DNA of 64,000 nt from Salipiger sp. IMCC34102 (GCF_004145405.1 NZ_SELQ01000004.1:298833-362832), one strand, 5' to 3'; shown: positions 34,060-43,992, counted from the stretch's first letter. Translations and numbers: made by a program. The notes: generated by a model not told the origin, from the sequence alone.

Positions 34060-35920
34060 CCGGGCGCGTGGGGCGCAGGATGCCGTGCGCGGTCTTGTCC
34101 CACCAGAAGGGTTTCCACCCCAGTTCCAGCAGGCCCTTGTAGACCGCGAAGGAGCCGAGCGGAAAATAGGCCTGCAACGTCACGGCCCAGGGCAAGAGCC
34201 GCAGCTTGCCGGCGCGGCGCAAGCCCAGGGCGGCCACGAGAAAGTTGATCCCCTCGCTGGCCACGAAAAAGGTTGTGAGCGTCAGCGTCAGGGCGGGTGT
34301 CAGGATCCCGGCCATCGGATGCGGCAGCCCCAGCAGGATCAGCCAGAACGACCACAGCAGCGGCGCGAGCGTGAATTGCGCGAGCGTGCCGAGGAAGACC
34401 AGCTGAACGCCTGCGAATCGCAACGGTCCGAGGTCGCGCCACAACCGAAGCGGCCTGCGCATGTGGACGGCGTATGTGATCGCGTAGCCTTTCAGCCAGC
34501 GCGAGCGTTGCTTGATCCAGGGCAGGTAGCTGCCGTTCGCTTCTTCGAGGGTGACGGTGGGAATGAATTCGGTCCGGTAGCCGCGCCGGGCGAGACGGAT
34601 GCCCAGGTCCGCGTCCTCGGTCACGTTATGCGCGTCCCAGGCGCCGATCTTCTCGAGCACGTCGCGGCGCAGAAACAGCGTCGTCCCGCCCAGCGGCACC
34701 ACAAAGCCCAGGCGGGCGATACCGGGCAGGATCACGCGGAACCAGCCGGCGTATTCGATGGTGAAGCAGCGGGTCAGCCAGTTCGCGGTGCTGTTGTAGT
34801 AATCGAGAATACCTTGCAGGCAGGCCACCTCCGGTGCGGCGCGGGCGAACCGGGCGGCCACCACCCGCAATTGATCCGGATCGGGCGCGTCCTCCGCGTC
34901 GTAGACCCCCACGATGCTGCCGCGCGCGAAATCGAGCGCGTAGTTCAGCGCGCGGGGCTTGGTCCGCAAGGTCCCCTCGGGCACCGTGATCGCCCGGATC
35001 CAGGACATCAGCCGCGTGCGGGTCAGCGCCTCCCGCGTGGTGGAATCGTTGTCTTCGAGAACGAGGCAGACATCCAGGCAGGCGCGGGGATAGTTCAATC
35101 GCTCCAGCCGGGACAGAAGCTCCGTGGCGATCTCCCGTTCGCGGTAGAGCGGCACGAGCAGGGTGATGACGGGCAGCCGGTCGGGCAGATCGACCGGGTC
35201 GGGCGGTGCCGTCCGGCCGCGGGCGGCCATGGCGATCACGGCGGCGGCCTTGAGGGCGGCGTTCAGGACCAGAATCAGGACGGCCGCCATGCAAAGGACG
35301 GTGAAGGTGGCCGCCGGAAAGAGGGTGAACAGGCCCCCCATCAGCGCCAGCAGGGCAAGCCCCAAGCGGGTCGCCGTGGCGGCCGACCAGTCCCGGCTGC
35401 TGTCGGCTGCGGGCAGGCGGCATTCGGCGGCACGGGCCAATGCGGGACCGTGATCCCGCGCCAGGGCCCCCGTGATCTGGTCGGTGGCCGAAAGCGCAAG
35501 CCGGACCGGGCCGAAGGTCTGCGCAAGTGCCGCGCGATGTCGTTCGAAGGTCGCGGCGTCGGGGGCAAGGACGATCGTGACGCCCCCGATCCTTCGCCAC
35601 GGCAGGATCCGGGCGCGCAGGCATACCTGCGGTCCCAGCTTGCGCGCCAGCCAAGCCTCTGCCGGGGCCTTCAACGGATCGACGAGCTGCGAATCGAGCA
35701 AGTCCCGATCGGCCTGCAGGATCGACCGGACGGACAGGCCGAAATGATGGGCGTAGACCTCCCGCAGGGTAAGGTCGCGGGACCGGGTGACGGTCCCTGC
35801 CACGCGGGCCTGATAAGCGGCGAGGCTGCCTTGACGAGACAACTGTTGGCCCAGGGAATCGTCCACGGCGCGACGATCGCGGGACCTATGGTCCGAAGGT
35901 GGGAACGCGTGAATAACCAT
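34022..35920 (-). CDS. Membrane glycosyltransferase family 2 with N-terminal domain
   Basis: The 632-residue protein is a processive-type GT2 enzyme of the cellulose synthase/NfrB class. Residues 30-160 form a soluble domain resembling the MshEN/GspE N-terminal type (REVYAHHFGLSVRSILQADRD). Two helices follow, then the GT domain with VPLYRERE, VYDAEDAPD (DxD), NVTEDADLGIRLA (TED) and QRSRWLKGYAIT (QxxRW), and four more C-terminal helices. It should polymerise or transfer a sugar across the inner membrane. The ATG at 35920 has AAAGGTGG upstream; a TTG at 35956 would extend it. It overlaps gntR by 38 bases. Confidence 0.85.
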   Translation of the reverse strand: MVIHAFPPSDHRSRDRRAVDDSLGQQLSRQGSLAAYQARVAGTVTRSRDLTLREVYAHHFGLSVRSILQADRDLLDSQLVDPLKAPAEAWLARKLGPQVCLRARILPWRRIGGVTIVLAPDAATFERHRAALAQTFGPVRLALSATDQITGALARDHGPALARAAECRLPAADSSRDWSAATATRLGLALLALMGGLFTLFPAATFTVLCMAAVLILVLNAALKAAAVIAMAARGRTAPPDPVDLPDRLPVITLLVPLYREREIATELLSRLERLNYPRACLDVCLVLEDNDSTTREALTRTRLMSWIRAITVPEGTLRTKPRALNYALDFARGSIVGVYDAEDAPDPDQLRVVAARFARAAPEVACLQGILDYYNSTANWLTRCFTIEYAGWFRVILPGIARLGFVVPLGGTTLFLRRDVLEKIGAWDAHNVTEDADLGIRLARRGYRTEFIPTVTLEEANGSYLPWIKQRSRWLKGYAITYAVHMRRPLRLWRDLGPLRFAGVQLVFLGTLAQFTLAPLLWSFWLILLGLPHPMAGILTPALTLTLTTFFVASEGINFLVAALGLRRAGKLRLLPWAVTLQAYFPLGSFAVYKGLLELGWKPFWWDKTAHGILRPTRPATPPGRRPASGG

Positions 35921-36004
35921 GATACCCGGCCACCTTTGGCCGAGGAAGGTTAACAAGTTCTGAATCGGGCCGGAGCTGACCAGCGCGGGCCGGCGCCTGA
36001 CCCG

Positions 36005-37156
36005 TCAGCCGGCCTTGCGGTCGTCCATCGCGGCGGCGAATTCCTCGAACAGGTAATAGCTGTCCATCGGGCCGGGGCTTGCCTCGGGGTGGTATTGCAC
36101 CGAGAAGACGGGCCGGTCGGCCAGGCGGATGCCGCAGTTCGATCCATCGAAAAGGCTGACGTGGGTCTGCTCGACCCCGTCGGGCAGGGATTGCGCGTCG
36201 ACCGTGAATCCGTGGTTCATCGAGGTGATCTCGACCTTGCCGGAGCGGGTGTCCTTGACCGGGTGATTGGCGCCGTGGTGGCCGTGGTTCATCTTGACCG
36301 TCTGCGCGCCCAGCGCCAGCGCGAGGATCTGGTGGCCGAGGCAGATGCCGAAGACGGGGATGTCCTGCCGGTCCAGCACGCCCTTGATGGCGGGCACGGC
36401 GTAGGCGCCGGTCGCCGCGGGATCGCCGGGGCCGTTCGACAGGAAGACGCCGTCGGGATCGAGGGCGAGGATCTCCTCTGCGGTGGCGGTGGCGGGCAGG
36501 ACGGTCACGTCGCAGCCCGCGGAGGCGAGGCAGCGCAGGATGTTGCGCTTGGCGCCGTAGTCGACGGCGACGACCTTGTGCCGGGGTTCCGTCTGGCGGG
36601 CGTAGCCTTGGGGCCAGGCCCAGCGCATCTCGTCCCAGCGGTAGCTTTGCGCGCAGGTGACATCCTTGGCGAGGTCGCGTCCGGTCAGGCCCGCGAAGGC
36701 GCGGGCGGCGGCGACCAGCGCCTCGACGTCGAAGTTGCCGTCGGGATCGTGGGCCAGCGCCACGTGCGGCGCGCCTTGCTGGCGGATCGCGCGGGTGAGC
36801 CGGCGGGTGTCTACGCCGCCCATGCCGATGCGGCCGCGCTTGCGCAGCCAGCCGTCCAGCGTATCGGTGCTGCGCCAGTTCGACGGTTCCGTCGGGTCCC
36901 ACTTGACGATCATGCCGGCGGCCACGGGATCGAGCGTCTCGTCGTCCTCGTCGGTGGCACCGGTGTTGCCGACGTGCGGGAAGGTGAAGGTGATGACCTG
37001 CCCCGCGTAGGACGGGTCGGTCATGATTTCCTGGTAGCCGGTCATGGCCGTGTTGAAGCACAACTCCGCCGTGGTCTGGCCGACCGCTCCGAAGCCGCGC
37101 CCGTAGAAGACGGTGCCGTCGGCGAGGGCAAGGCAGGCGGTCGGAGTATCGGTCAT
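36005..37156 (-). CDS. carA: Carbamoyl phosphate synthase small subunit
   Basis: The 383-residue subunit supplies ammonia from glutamine to CarB for arginine and pyrimidine synthesis. The N-terminal part has ELCFNTAMTGYQE, and the class I amidotransferase has the nucleophile in GICLGHQILALALGA and the partner pair in VQYHPEASPGP. The large subunit gene is not within the window. It is divergent from the YqeY gene with 145 bases between. Confidence 0.97.
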   Translation of the reverse strand: MTDTPTACLALADGTVFYGRGFGAVGQTTAELCFNTAMTGYQEIMTDPSYAGQVITFTFPHVGNTGATDEDDETLDPVAAGMIVKWDPTEPSNWRSTDTLDGWLRKRGRIGMGGVDTRRLTRAIRQQGAPHVALAHDPDGNFDVEALVAAARAFAGLTGRDLAKDVTCAQSYRWDEMRWAWPQGYARQTEPRHKVVAVDYGAKRNILRCLASAGCDVTVLPATATAEEILALDPDGVFLSNGPGDPAATGAYAVPAIKGVLDRQDIPVFGICLGHQILALALGAQTVKMNHGHHGANHPVKDTRSGKVEITSMNHGFTVDAQSLPDGVEQTHVSLFDGSNCGIRLADRPVFSVQYHPEASPGPMDSYYLFEEFAAAMDDRKAG

Positions 37157-37301
37157 GGCACGCGTCCCTTCGGGCTGGCGGTCGGCAAACTTGAGGTCAG
37201 GTAATGGGCGCCTCGCGTAGGGTCAAGGCCGTGCGGGCGCTTGTCCTTGGACCCGCGCAAGGGTAGGGTCTGCGGGTTTTGCAAATGACCCGGAGTGGCA
37301 G

Positions 37302-37766
37302 ATGGACGTGCGGCAGAGGCTTTCCACCGCGATGAAAGAGGCGATGAAGTCGAAGGACGCGGACCGGCTGTCCACGCTTCGGCTGATCAACGCCGCGATC
37401 AAGGACCGCGACATCGCCCTGCGCGGCACCGGCGCCGAGGACGGCGCGCAGGTCAGCGACGACGAGGTGCTGGGCATCCTGGGCCGGATGGTCAAGCAAC
37501 GCCAGGAAAGCGCGCGCGCCTACGAGGAAGGCGGGCGGCTGGAGCTGGCCGAGAAGGAACGTGCGGAGGTCGAGGTGATCGAGGGCTTCCTGCCGCGTCA
37601 GCTTGACGAGGACGAGACCAAGGCCGCCATCGATGCCGCCATCGCCGAGACCGGCGCGACCGGCATCCGCGACATGGGGCGCGTCATGGGCGCGCTGAAG
37701 GCCAAGTACACGGGCCAGATGGATTTCGGCCGGGTTGGACCGCTGGTCAAGGCGCGCCTGGCCTGA
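37302..37766 (+). CDS. GatB/YqeY domain protein
   Basis: The 154-residue helical protein is a free-standing YqeY domain, related to the tRNA-binding tail of GatB. It shows STLRLINAAIKDRDI, EKERAEVEVIEGFLPRQL and GIRDMGRVMGALKAKY. It often lies beside carA, rpsU or dnaG in bacteria, as here divergent from carA. A role in tRNA-dependent amidation has been proposed for the family but not shown. Confidence 0.9.
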   Translation: MDVRQRLSTAMKEAMKSKDADRLSTLRLINAAIKDRDIALRGTGAEDGAQVSDDEVLGILGRMVKQRQESARAYEEGGRLELAEKERAEVEVIEGFLPRQLDEDETKAAIDAAIAETGATGIRDMGRVMGALKAKYTGQMDFGRVGPLVKARLA

Positions 37767-37770
37767 GTGG

Positions 37771-37815
37771 GGGGGGTGGGCCCGCCCACCCACCCCCTTC
37801 GGGGGCCTTGCCCCC
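37771..37815 (+). repeat. Two adjacent hairpins after yqeY
   Basis: GGTGGGC (37775-37781) pairs with GCCCACC (37784-37790), and GGGGGC (37801-37806) with GCCCCC (37810-37815). They begin just after the yqeY stop and probably end or protect its transcript, although no T run follows. The second stem has the same core as the nested hairpin at 13871-13885. Confidence 0.55.
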
Positions 37816-37894
37816 GTCCTGCGGACTCCCCCTTGGCCATATTGGTGCGGCAGCGCATCGCCACCGGGCGGTGCGAGGGTTGCGGGCTCGGGAC

Positions 37895-37934
37895 GCCTCG
37901 CCGGCGGGGCGGATATTTTTAGAACAGAGATGAC
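37895..37934 (+). repeat. Strongly diverged copy of the dispersed repeat
   Basis: GCCTCGCCGGCGGGGC leads into GATATTTTTAGAACAGAGATGA, which keeps the order G/C palindrome, A/T step, CAGA and GATGA of the other copies. The 245-base gap between yqeY and DUF2244 holds no gene. Confidence 0.35.
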
Positions 37935-38011
37935 GGGACGCGCGCCTGAATCGGAAGGTGCGGCGGGGCGGAAACCGTTTGGTCGGCTCGGCCAAGCGCC
38001 GCGCATGGTGC

Positions 38012-38500
38012 TCAGGGTTTGAGTGCGCGCTTGAGTTCGTCATAGAGGGCAAGCCGCTCGGCGTTGTCGAGAAACGCGCCGAGTTCGACCTCGCGCGCGC
38101 CGCCACGCAGGGTGATGTAGTTGCTGACCGGGCCCCCCGTCGGGTGCAGGTGGACGCTGACCCAGTGGCGGTTCGCCTCCCAGTGCTGGGCGGCGCCCTT
38201 GGGGTTGTGGCGCGTGAGCTGCGCCGTCGTCTCGGTCACGACCAGTTCCTCGAGGGTTTCCCCGCTTCGGTAGGTGGCGTTGAAGGCGGCCCAGAGACCC
38301 GCGAAGGCGATCGCGAAGAAGGGCAGCAAGCCCCACAGGACCGCGCTGCCCAGCACCACCAGCAGCGGCAGCGCGATGATCGCGGCGGTGGCCCCCATGA
38401 AGAGCACGAAGTCGCGACGCAACAGTGACCGGTAGGGCCAGAGCGACAGGCTCCAGTCCAGGGTCTCATGTGGCGGGGGGGAAGACCATTCGTAAGGCAT
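38012..38500 (-). CDS. DUF2244 membrane protein
   Basis: The 162-residue protein has two central hydrophobic helices (AAIIALPLLVVLGSAVLW and FAIAFAGLWAAF) flanked by soluble parts, and the C-terminal HWVSVHLHPTGG and VELGAFLDNAERLALYDELK typical of DUF2244. These proteins are commonly found next to cytochrome oxidase genes in alphaproteobacteria, and here ctaD lies just upstream on the same strand. A role in oxidase assembly is plausible but unproven. The ctaD terminator lies between the two. Confidence 0.87.
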   Translation of the reverse strand: MPYEWSSPPPHETLDWSLSLWPYRSLLRRDFVLFMGATAAIIALPLLVVLGSAVLWGLLPFFAIAFAGLWAAFNATYRSGETLEELVVTETTAQLTRHNPKGAAQHWEANRHWVSVHLHPTGGPVSNYITLRGGAREVELGAFLDNAERLALYDELKRALKP

Positions 38501-38636
38501 GGGCTGGTTCTAGGACGGCTTGCGCGCTCGACCAATGCGAGCTTTGGTCGCGCAGTGCCGCGGGGGGGGCCACGAGGCCGATCACGGCGGTGGAGCGTGA
38601 ATGGATCGACCGGATCAAACGCTTCGGCGCAAGAAG

Positions 38637-38663
38637 AAAGCCCCGCCGGAGGGGCGGGGCTTT
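38637..38663 (-). terminator. Intrinsic terminator of ctaD
   Basis: AAAGCCCCGCC (38637-38647) pairs with GGCGGGGCTTT (38653-38663) around a 5-nt loop. On the minus strand it is followed by TTTCTTCTT and begins 8 bases after the ctaD stop. Confidence 0.85.
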
Positions 38664-38671
38664 GTCGGAGT

Positions 38672-40345
38672 TTAGTGGCTCGGGGTCTTGTCCCACTCGC
38701 TTTGCTTGGGGAGCGTCTCGAAGGTGTGCTCCGGCGGCGGGGAGGGCAGGGTCCACTCCAGCGTGTCGGCGTATTCGTTCCAGGGGTTCGGATCGATGCA
38801 TTTGCGACCGAACAGGAGCGAGTAGAAGATCACGCCGATGAAGAACACGAAGGACGCGAAGCTCAGGAAGGCGCCCCAGGAAGACACGTAGTTCCACAGC
38901 GCGAAGGCATCGGGGTAGTCGATGTAGCGACGCGGCATGCCCTGGCGGCCGAGGAAGTGCTGCGGGAAGAAGGTGATGTTCGCACCGATGAACATCGCCC
39001 AGAAGTGCAACTTGCCGGCCCACTCGGGGTACATCTTGCCGGTCATCTTGGGGAAGTAGAAGTAGATCCCCGCGAAGATGGCGAAGACGGCGCCCAGGCT
39101 CATCACGTAGTGGAAGTGCGCCACGACGTAGTAGGTGTCATGATAGACGCGGTCGATGCCCGCCTGGCTCAGCACGATGCCGGTGACGCCACCGACGGTG
39201 AAGAGGAACAGGAAGCCCAGCGCCCAGAGCATCGGCGTCTTGAACTCGACCGAGCCGCCCCACATCGTCGCGATCCAAGAGAAGATCTTCACGCCCGTGG
39301 GCACGGCGATCACCATGGTGGCCATCATGAAGTAGGACTGCTGCGTCAGCGACATGCCCACCGTGTACATGTGGTGCGCCCAGACGACGAAGCCCAGCAC
39401 CCCGATGGCGACCATCGCGTAGACCATCGGCAGGTAGCCGAAGATCGGCTTCTTGGAGAAGGTCGCGATGACGTGGCTGATGATGCCGAAACCCGGGATG
39501 ATGATGATGTAGACTTCCGGGTGGCCGAAGAACCACAGGATGTGCTGGTAGAGGATCGGGTCACCGCCGCCGCCGGGCTGGAAGAAGGTGGTGCCGAAGT
39601 TGCGGTCCATCAGCAGCATGGTGATCGCACCGGCGAGCACCGGCAGGGCCAGGAGGATCAGCCATGCGGTCACGAAGATCGACCAGGCGAAGAGCGGCAC
39701 CTTGTGCAACGTCATGCCAGGAGCGCGCATGTTCAGGAAGGTGGTGATGATGTTGATCGCACCCAGGATCGAGGATGCGCCCGACAGGTGCACCGCGAAG
39801 ATCGCGAGGTCCATCGACATCCCGCCCTCGGAGGTGGACAGCGGCGGGTAGAGCACCCAGCCCACGCCGGACCCGAGCTGTCCGCTGCCGCCGGGGGCCA
39901 GCATGGAGGCGACGCCCAGTGCGGTGCCTGCCACGTACATCCAGTAGCTGAGGTTGTTCATCCGCGGGAACGCCATGTCCGGCGCACCGATCTGCAGCGG
40001 CATGAAGTAGTTGCCGAACCCGCCGAAGAGCGCCGGGATCACCACGAAGAACATCATCAGGATGCCGTGGTAGGTGATCAGCACGTTCCACAAGTGGCCG
40101 TTGGGCGTGCAGGGCTGGGTGGCGTCGGTGAACAGCCGCGCGCCTTCCAGGCACATGTGCTGGACGCCGGGTTCCATCAGTTCCAACCGCATGAAGACCG
40201 TGAAGGCGACCGAGATGAAGCCCACCAGTCCGGCGGTGAACAGGTACAGGATCCCGATATCCTTGTGGTTGGTGGACATGAACCACCGGGTGAAGAATCC
40301 CCGGTTGTCTTCGTGGTCATGTCCGTGGACGGCGGCGTCTGCCAT
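38672..40345 (-). CDS. ctaD: Cytochrome c oxidase subunit I (aa3-type)
   Basis: The 557-residue protein has twelve helices and the heme and copper ligands of subunit [26 protein letters not shown], the [13 protein letters not shown] motif with the cross-linked His-Tyr pair, [10 protein letters not shown], and [16 protein letters not shown]. It reduces oxygen to water and pumps protons in the inner membrane. The [10 protein letters not shown] motif marks an A-type oxidase. Subunits II and III are not beside it, as is usual in Rhodobacteraceae, where ctaD stands alone with a DUF2244 gene. Confidence 0.97.
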   Translation of the reverse strand: MADAAVHGHDHEDNRGFFTRWFMSTNHKDIGILYLFTAGLVGFISVAFTVFMRLELMEPGVQHMCLEGARLFTDATQPCTPNGHLWNVLITYHGILMMFFVVIPALFGGFGNYFMPLQIGAPDMAFPRMNNLSYWMYVAGTALGVASMLAPGGSGQLGSGVGWVLYPPLSTSEGGMSMDLAIFAVHLSGASSILGAINIITTFLNMRAPGMTLHKVPLFAWSIFVTAWLILLALPVLAGAITMLLMDRNFGTTFFQPGGGGDPILYQHILWFFGHPEVYIIIIPGFGIISHVIATFSKKPIFGYLPMVYAMVAIGVLGFVVWAHHMYTVGMSLTQQSYFMMATMVIAVPTGVKIFSWIATMWGGSVEFKTPMLWALGFLFLFTVGGVTGIVLSQAGIDRVYHDTYYVVAHFHYVMSLGAVFAIFAGIYFYFPKMTGKMYPEWAGKLHFWAMFIGANITFFPQHFLGRQGMPRRYIDYPDAFALWNYVSSWGAFLSFASFVFFIGVIFYSLLFGRKCIDPNPWNEYADTLEWTLPSPPPEHTFETLPKQSEWDKTPSH

Positions 40346-40607
40346 GGCGCTCTCCTCGGTTGGCTTACAGTGGCGGTCCGCGAGTCACTTTACCCGTGTC
40401 AGGCCATTGAGGCGGTTCTAGCCAAGCGGGCGGGCATGGGCAACGGCGGATATGGGCCGGGGCGTGGGATATATTGGCGCAGGGCAGGGGGCCTCGCTGG
40501 CGCCGCGCACAGGCGGGGGGCGAGTGGCGGTCTTGGCTTGATCCCCTGGGGGGTGCGGCTTATGCCGTTGCGGCAAAAGCACTGTTTTCCTATTGCAAGG
40601 ACCCGCC

Positions 40608-41702
40608 ATGACATTCGACCGACGCACGTTCCTCGTCTCCGGCCTGGCCGCCGGACTGATGACAGGCGGGGCCGCCCGCGCCGCCACCGCCTTCGATCCC
40701 CGCCCGTCGGGCTGGCGGCAGTTCGGCATCACCACCCGCGTCTCGGTCCCGCGTGACGGTGCTGCGACGCAGGTCTGGGTCCCGGTGCCATCCGTGACCG
40801 AAGGCGGCTGGATGCGCGCGGGCGAGAGCACCTGGACCACCAACGCCGATACCGCGGAGCTCGAGACCGGGCCGGACGGGGCCAGCTTCGTGCATGCGAC
40901 CTGGGGTCCCGGTGCGGGCCCGGCGGAACTGGAGGTGACCTCGACCGCTGCGACGCAGGACCGGGCCGTGGATCTGTCGGCGCAGGCGAGCGTGGCCCCG
41001 CTGACAGCGGAGGAGCGCGCGCTTTACACCGCCTCGACCGACCTCATCCCGACCGATGGGATCGTGCGCGACACCGCCATGCGCATCGTCGGCAACGCCG
41101 GCGACGACCTGGAGAAGGCGCGGCGGATCTACGACTGGATCGTGGTCACGACAGAGCGCGACCCCGAAACCCGTGGCTGCGGGCTGGGCGACGTGGCCTC
41201 GATGCTGACGATGGGTGACCTGACGGGAAAATGTGCCGATCTCAACGCGCTGTTCGTCGGGCTCGCGCGCGCGGCGGGGCTGCCGGCGCGTGATGTCTAC
41301 GGGCTGCGCGTGGCACCTTCTCAGTTCGGCTACAAGAGCCTCGGCGCCGGATCCGCCAACGTGACGAAGGCGCAACATTGTCGCGCGGACGTCTACCTCG
41401 ACGGAATCGGCTGGGTGCCCGCGGATCCCGCGGACGTGCGCAAGGTCATGCTGGAAGAGCAGGACGCGCCGCTGCCGCTCGATGCCCCCAAGGTGCAGGC
41501 CGCGCGCGAGACGCTGTTCGGTGCCTGGGAAGGCAACTGGATCGCCTACAATACCGCGCATGACGTCGTCCTGCCGGGGGCCGAGGGTGGCCCGCTGCCT
41601 TTCCTGATGTACCCCGCGGCCGAGGTCGACGGCACGCGCCTCGACGAGTTGAACCCCGACGGGTTCCGCTACGAGATCACGGCGGAAGAGCTGACCTCTT
41701 AA
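40608..41702 (+). CDS. Tat-exported transglutaminase-like protein
   Basis: The 364-residue protein begins DRRTFLVSGLAAGLMTGG, a twin-arginine signal. The transglutaminase-like core (about residues 150-300) retains the catalytic order: cysteine in LTGKCADLNALFVGLARAAG, histidine in QHCRADVYLDG and aspartate in WVPADPADV. Such periplasmic members act as proteases or cross-linking enzymes of unknown substrate. The ATG at 40608 follows CAAGGACC. The 262-base region between it and ctaD shows no gene, only promoter-type space for two divergent genes. Confidence 0.87.
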   Translation: MTFDRRTFLVSGLAAGLMTGGAARAATAFDPRPSGWRQFGITTRVSVPRDGAATQVWVPVPSVTEGGWMRAGESTWTTNADTAELETGPDGASFVHATWGPGAGPAELEVTSTAATQDRAVDLSAQASVAPLTAEERALYTASTDLIPTDGIVRDTAMRIVGNAGDDLEKARRIYDWIVVTTERDPETRGCGLGDVASMLTMGDLTGKCADLNALFVGLARAAGLPARDVYGLRVAPSQFGYKSLGAGSANVTKAQHCRADVYLDGIGWVPADPADVRKVMLEEQDAPLPLDAPKVQAARETLFGAWEGNWIAYNTAHDVVLPGAEGGPLPFLMYPAAEVDGTRLDELNPDGFRYEITAEELTS

Positions 41703-41738
41703 AACAAGGGCTTTCGCCGCACCTTTCGCGCGTTCGAG

Positions 41739-41765
41739 GCGCGCCCCTTTTCGCGAGGGGCGCGC
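41739..41765 (+). terminator. Hairpin after the transglutaminase gene
   Basis: GCGCGCCCC (41739-41747) pairs with GGGGCGCGC (41757-41765) around a 9-nt loop. It lies 36 bases after the stop; there is no T run 3' of the stem, so it may be a weak terminator or a stabiliser. Confidence 0.5.
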
Positions 41766-42069
41766 ACATTCGCGAAACCTGCGAATTTGGCATACGCGGC
41801 CGCGGCGGAAAAGCCTGCGGCGTGTCGACCCGCATCCTTTCTTATCCACGGTCCTGCGCAAAGACGCACCCTGACTGTGCGGATTTCCGACGTTGCCGTG
41901 CAGGGCGCACCACGGCAATCGGGGATTGTGGCCGTTTGGCCGAAGTTCGCTTCAGGGTGGTCTTTCGGCTGCCACAAAAAGGTGTTTCAGACGTGCTGTC
42001 AGGACCGCCTGCAGGCGACCAACGCGATCGTGCGCGGCGGCTCCGCCCCGGGCCAGAAAGGACTTCAGC
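41766..42069. other. Gene-free leader of the Hint-domain gene
   Basis: This 304-base stretch has no reading frame I can support as a gene. It presumably holds the promoter and leader of the Hint-domain gene; AGAAAGGACTTCAGC before the ATG at 42070 supplies the ribosome binding site. I see no riboswitch or operator that I can name. Confidence 0.5.
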
Positions 42070-43206
42070 ATGGCAAGCTTCTTCGCTTTCGGCATCGACG
42101 TCATCAACAACCCCGCGATCGGGACGGTGTCCGGCAAGGGCCAGGACGGCGCGGGCCAGATGCGTCTGGAAGGCGGCCACCAGCCTTTCGGCGACGATGC
42201 GCTCGTCGAGTTCATCACGCAGAACGAGACGAGCCGGGGGGAGCTTGACGGACATTCCTCCTTCATCGGCATCAAGGTCTACGAGAACGTCGCGGCCTAC
42301 AACGACGGGGTCGTGCAATACACCTACGTGCCGATGAACCCGGGCCAGTCGGCGAACATCCAGAGCGACCTCAGCGGGTTGGGCGACACCTACGTGCGGT
42401 TCAATGCCAACGTGCTGGTGCCGCGCAATGCCGAGGGCCAACCAGTTCATGAGGCGCCGACGTTCGGCAATTTGCTCGTGGCGCCGGGAAGCGATGCCGC
42501 CAAGAACTTCGGCAAGCTGACCTTCGATCGCCACACCGACCAGGATTTCGACGGCGACGGAAAGATCGAGAAGGGCTCTCTCGAGGATGGCAACGGGTTG
42601 TTCTACGTGGGCACCTCGGCGCCCTGCTTCACCCCCGGCACGCTGATCGCAACCCCGCGCGGCGCGGTACGGATCGAGGATCTGCGCGCGGGCGACATGG
42701 TCCTGACGCGCGACGATGGCCCGCAGCCGATCGCCTGGGCCGGATCGAAGACCCTGTCGGGCGCCGATCTGCGCCTGCGGCCCCACATGCAGCCCGTGCT
42801 GGTCAAGGCGGGCGCGCTGGGCGGAGGGCTGCCGGAGCGCGACATGCTGGTCTCGCCCAACCACCGGCTGCTCATCTCGAGCCCCGGCGCGGCCCTGCAC
42901 TTCGGCGAGGAGGAGGTGCTGGTCGCCGCCAAACACATGGCCGGTGACGCGGGAATCGTCACGCGGGCGTGCCGCGCGGTGACCTACATCCACATCCTGT
43001 TCGAGACCCACCAGGTCGTGAAATCCGACGGGGCCTGGACCGAAAGCTTCCAGCCCGGCGTGCAGAGCCTGCGCGGGATGGGCCAGGGCCAGCGCGAGGA
43101 GATCCTGGAACTCTTCCCGCAGCTTGGGGCCGAGGAGGGGGTGGCCTCCTACGGCGCGGCGCGCCGGACGCTCAGGCGGTTCGAGGCACAGCTGCTGCGC
43201 GCCTGA
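42070..43206 (+). CDS. Hint-domain (hedgehog/intein) protein
   Basis: The 378-residue protein has an N-terminal domain of about 185 residues that I do not recognise (acidic, with FDRHTDQDFDGDGKIE resembling a calcium-binding loop), followed by a Hint domain beginning CFTPGTLIATPRGAVRIEDL and continuing VSPNHRLLISSPGA. The lead cysteine is that of autoprocessing Hint domains. There is no C-terminal extein after a terminal Asn, so intein splicing is not expected. Related proteins in Rhodobacteraceae are thought to be secreted. The CDS ends near a strong hairpin. Confidence 0.82.
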   Translation: MASFFAFGIDVINNPAIGTVSGKGQDGAGQMRLEGGHQPFGDDALVEFITQNETSRGELDGHSSFIGIKVYENVAAYNDGVVQYTYVPMNPGQSANIQSDLSGLGDTYVRFNANVLVPRNAEGQPVHEAPTFGNLLVAPGSDAAKNFGKLTFDRHTDQDFDGDGKIEKGSLEDGNGLFYVGTSAPCFTPGTLIATPRGAVRIEDLRAGDMVLTRDDGPQPIAWAGSKTLSGADLRLRPHMQPVLVKAGALGGGLPERDMLVSPNHRLLISSPGAALHFGEEEVLVAAKHMAGDAGIVTRACRAVTYIHILFETHQVVKSDGAWTESFQPGVQSLRGMGQGQREEILELFPQLGAEEGVASYGAARRTLRRFEAQLLRA

Positions 43207-43223
43207 TCCCCGGGGATCCTTTC

Positions 43224-43252
43224 CGAACGTCCCGCACAAGGCGGGGCGTTCG
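43224..43252 (+). terminator. Hairpin after the Hint gene
   Basis: CGAACGTCCCGC (43224-43235) pairs with GCGGGGCGTTCG (43241-43252), 12 bp with one G-T, loop ACAAG. It begins 17 bases after the stop; no T run follows. Confidence 0.6.
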
Positions 43253-43329
43253 CATGAGCGCGGTCCTTCAGGCGTCGGAAGGGCGCGTCAGCGCCGATGC
43301 AAGGGAATCTCGACGTGCGAGCGTGGCCC

Positions 43330-43992
43330 TCACGCGTCGTCCCGCGGGGTGATCATGCGCGGGAAGGTCTCTCGCAACGCCACGTCCACATCCGCCATCG
43401 TGACCGGCAGGCCCAGATCCACGAGGCTCGTCACTCCATGCTCGCGGATGCCGCAGGGGACGATGGCGTCGAAATGCGACAGGTCAGGCTCCACGTTGAT
43501 CGAGAGGCCGTGGAAGGACACCCACTTGCGCAGCCGAATGCCCAGCGCCGCGATCTTGTCCTCGGCCACGGCGCCGTCCGGATCGCGCGGCCTGTCGGGG
43601 CGCGAGACCCAGACGCCGACCCGGCCCGGGCGGCGTTCACCCTTGACGTTGAACGTGTCTAGGGTGGCGATGACCCAGGCCTCGAGATCGGCCACGAAGC
43701 GGCGCACGTCGTGGCCGCGCCTGCCGACGTCCAGCATCACGTAGGCCACGCGCTGGCCCGGTCCATGGTAGGTGTACTGACCGCCGCGGCGCGCCTGGAA
43801 GACCTCGAACCGGTCGGGGTCGACCAGGTCCGACGGGTCGGCGGAGGTGCCGGCGGTATAGAGCGGCGGATGCTCCAGCAGCCAGATGCATTCCTCCGCC
43901 TCGCCCGCGGCGATGGCGTCCGCGCGGGCCTCCATGAAGGCGAGCGCCTCGGGGTAGGGGACAAGGTCGTCGCTGGTGATCCATTCGACCAT
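43330..43992 (-). CDS. lipB: Octanoyltransferase LipB
   Basis: The 220-residue protein moves octanoyl groups from acyl carrier protein to lipoyl domains in lipoic acid synthesis. It carries [19 protein letters not shown], the catalytic lysine in [19 protein letters not shown] and the catalytic cysteine in [16 protein letters not shown]. Start at 43992 gives a usual N-terminus. No lipA is seen in the window. It is convergent with the Hint gene and divergent from the tRNA-Leu. Confidence 0.96.
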   Translation of the reverse strand: MVEWITSDDLVPYPEALAFMEARADAIAAGEAEECIWLLEHPPLYTAGTSADPSDLVDPDRFEVFQARRGGQYTYHGPGQRVAYVMLDVGRRGHDVRRFVADLEAWVIATLDTFNVKGERRPGRVGVWVSRPDRPRDPDGAVAEDKIAALGIRLRKWVSFHGLSINVEPDLSHFDAIVPCGIREHGVTSLVDLGLPVTMADVDVALRETFPRMITPRDDA

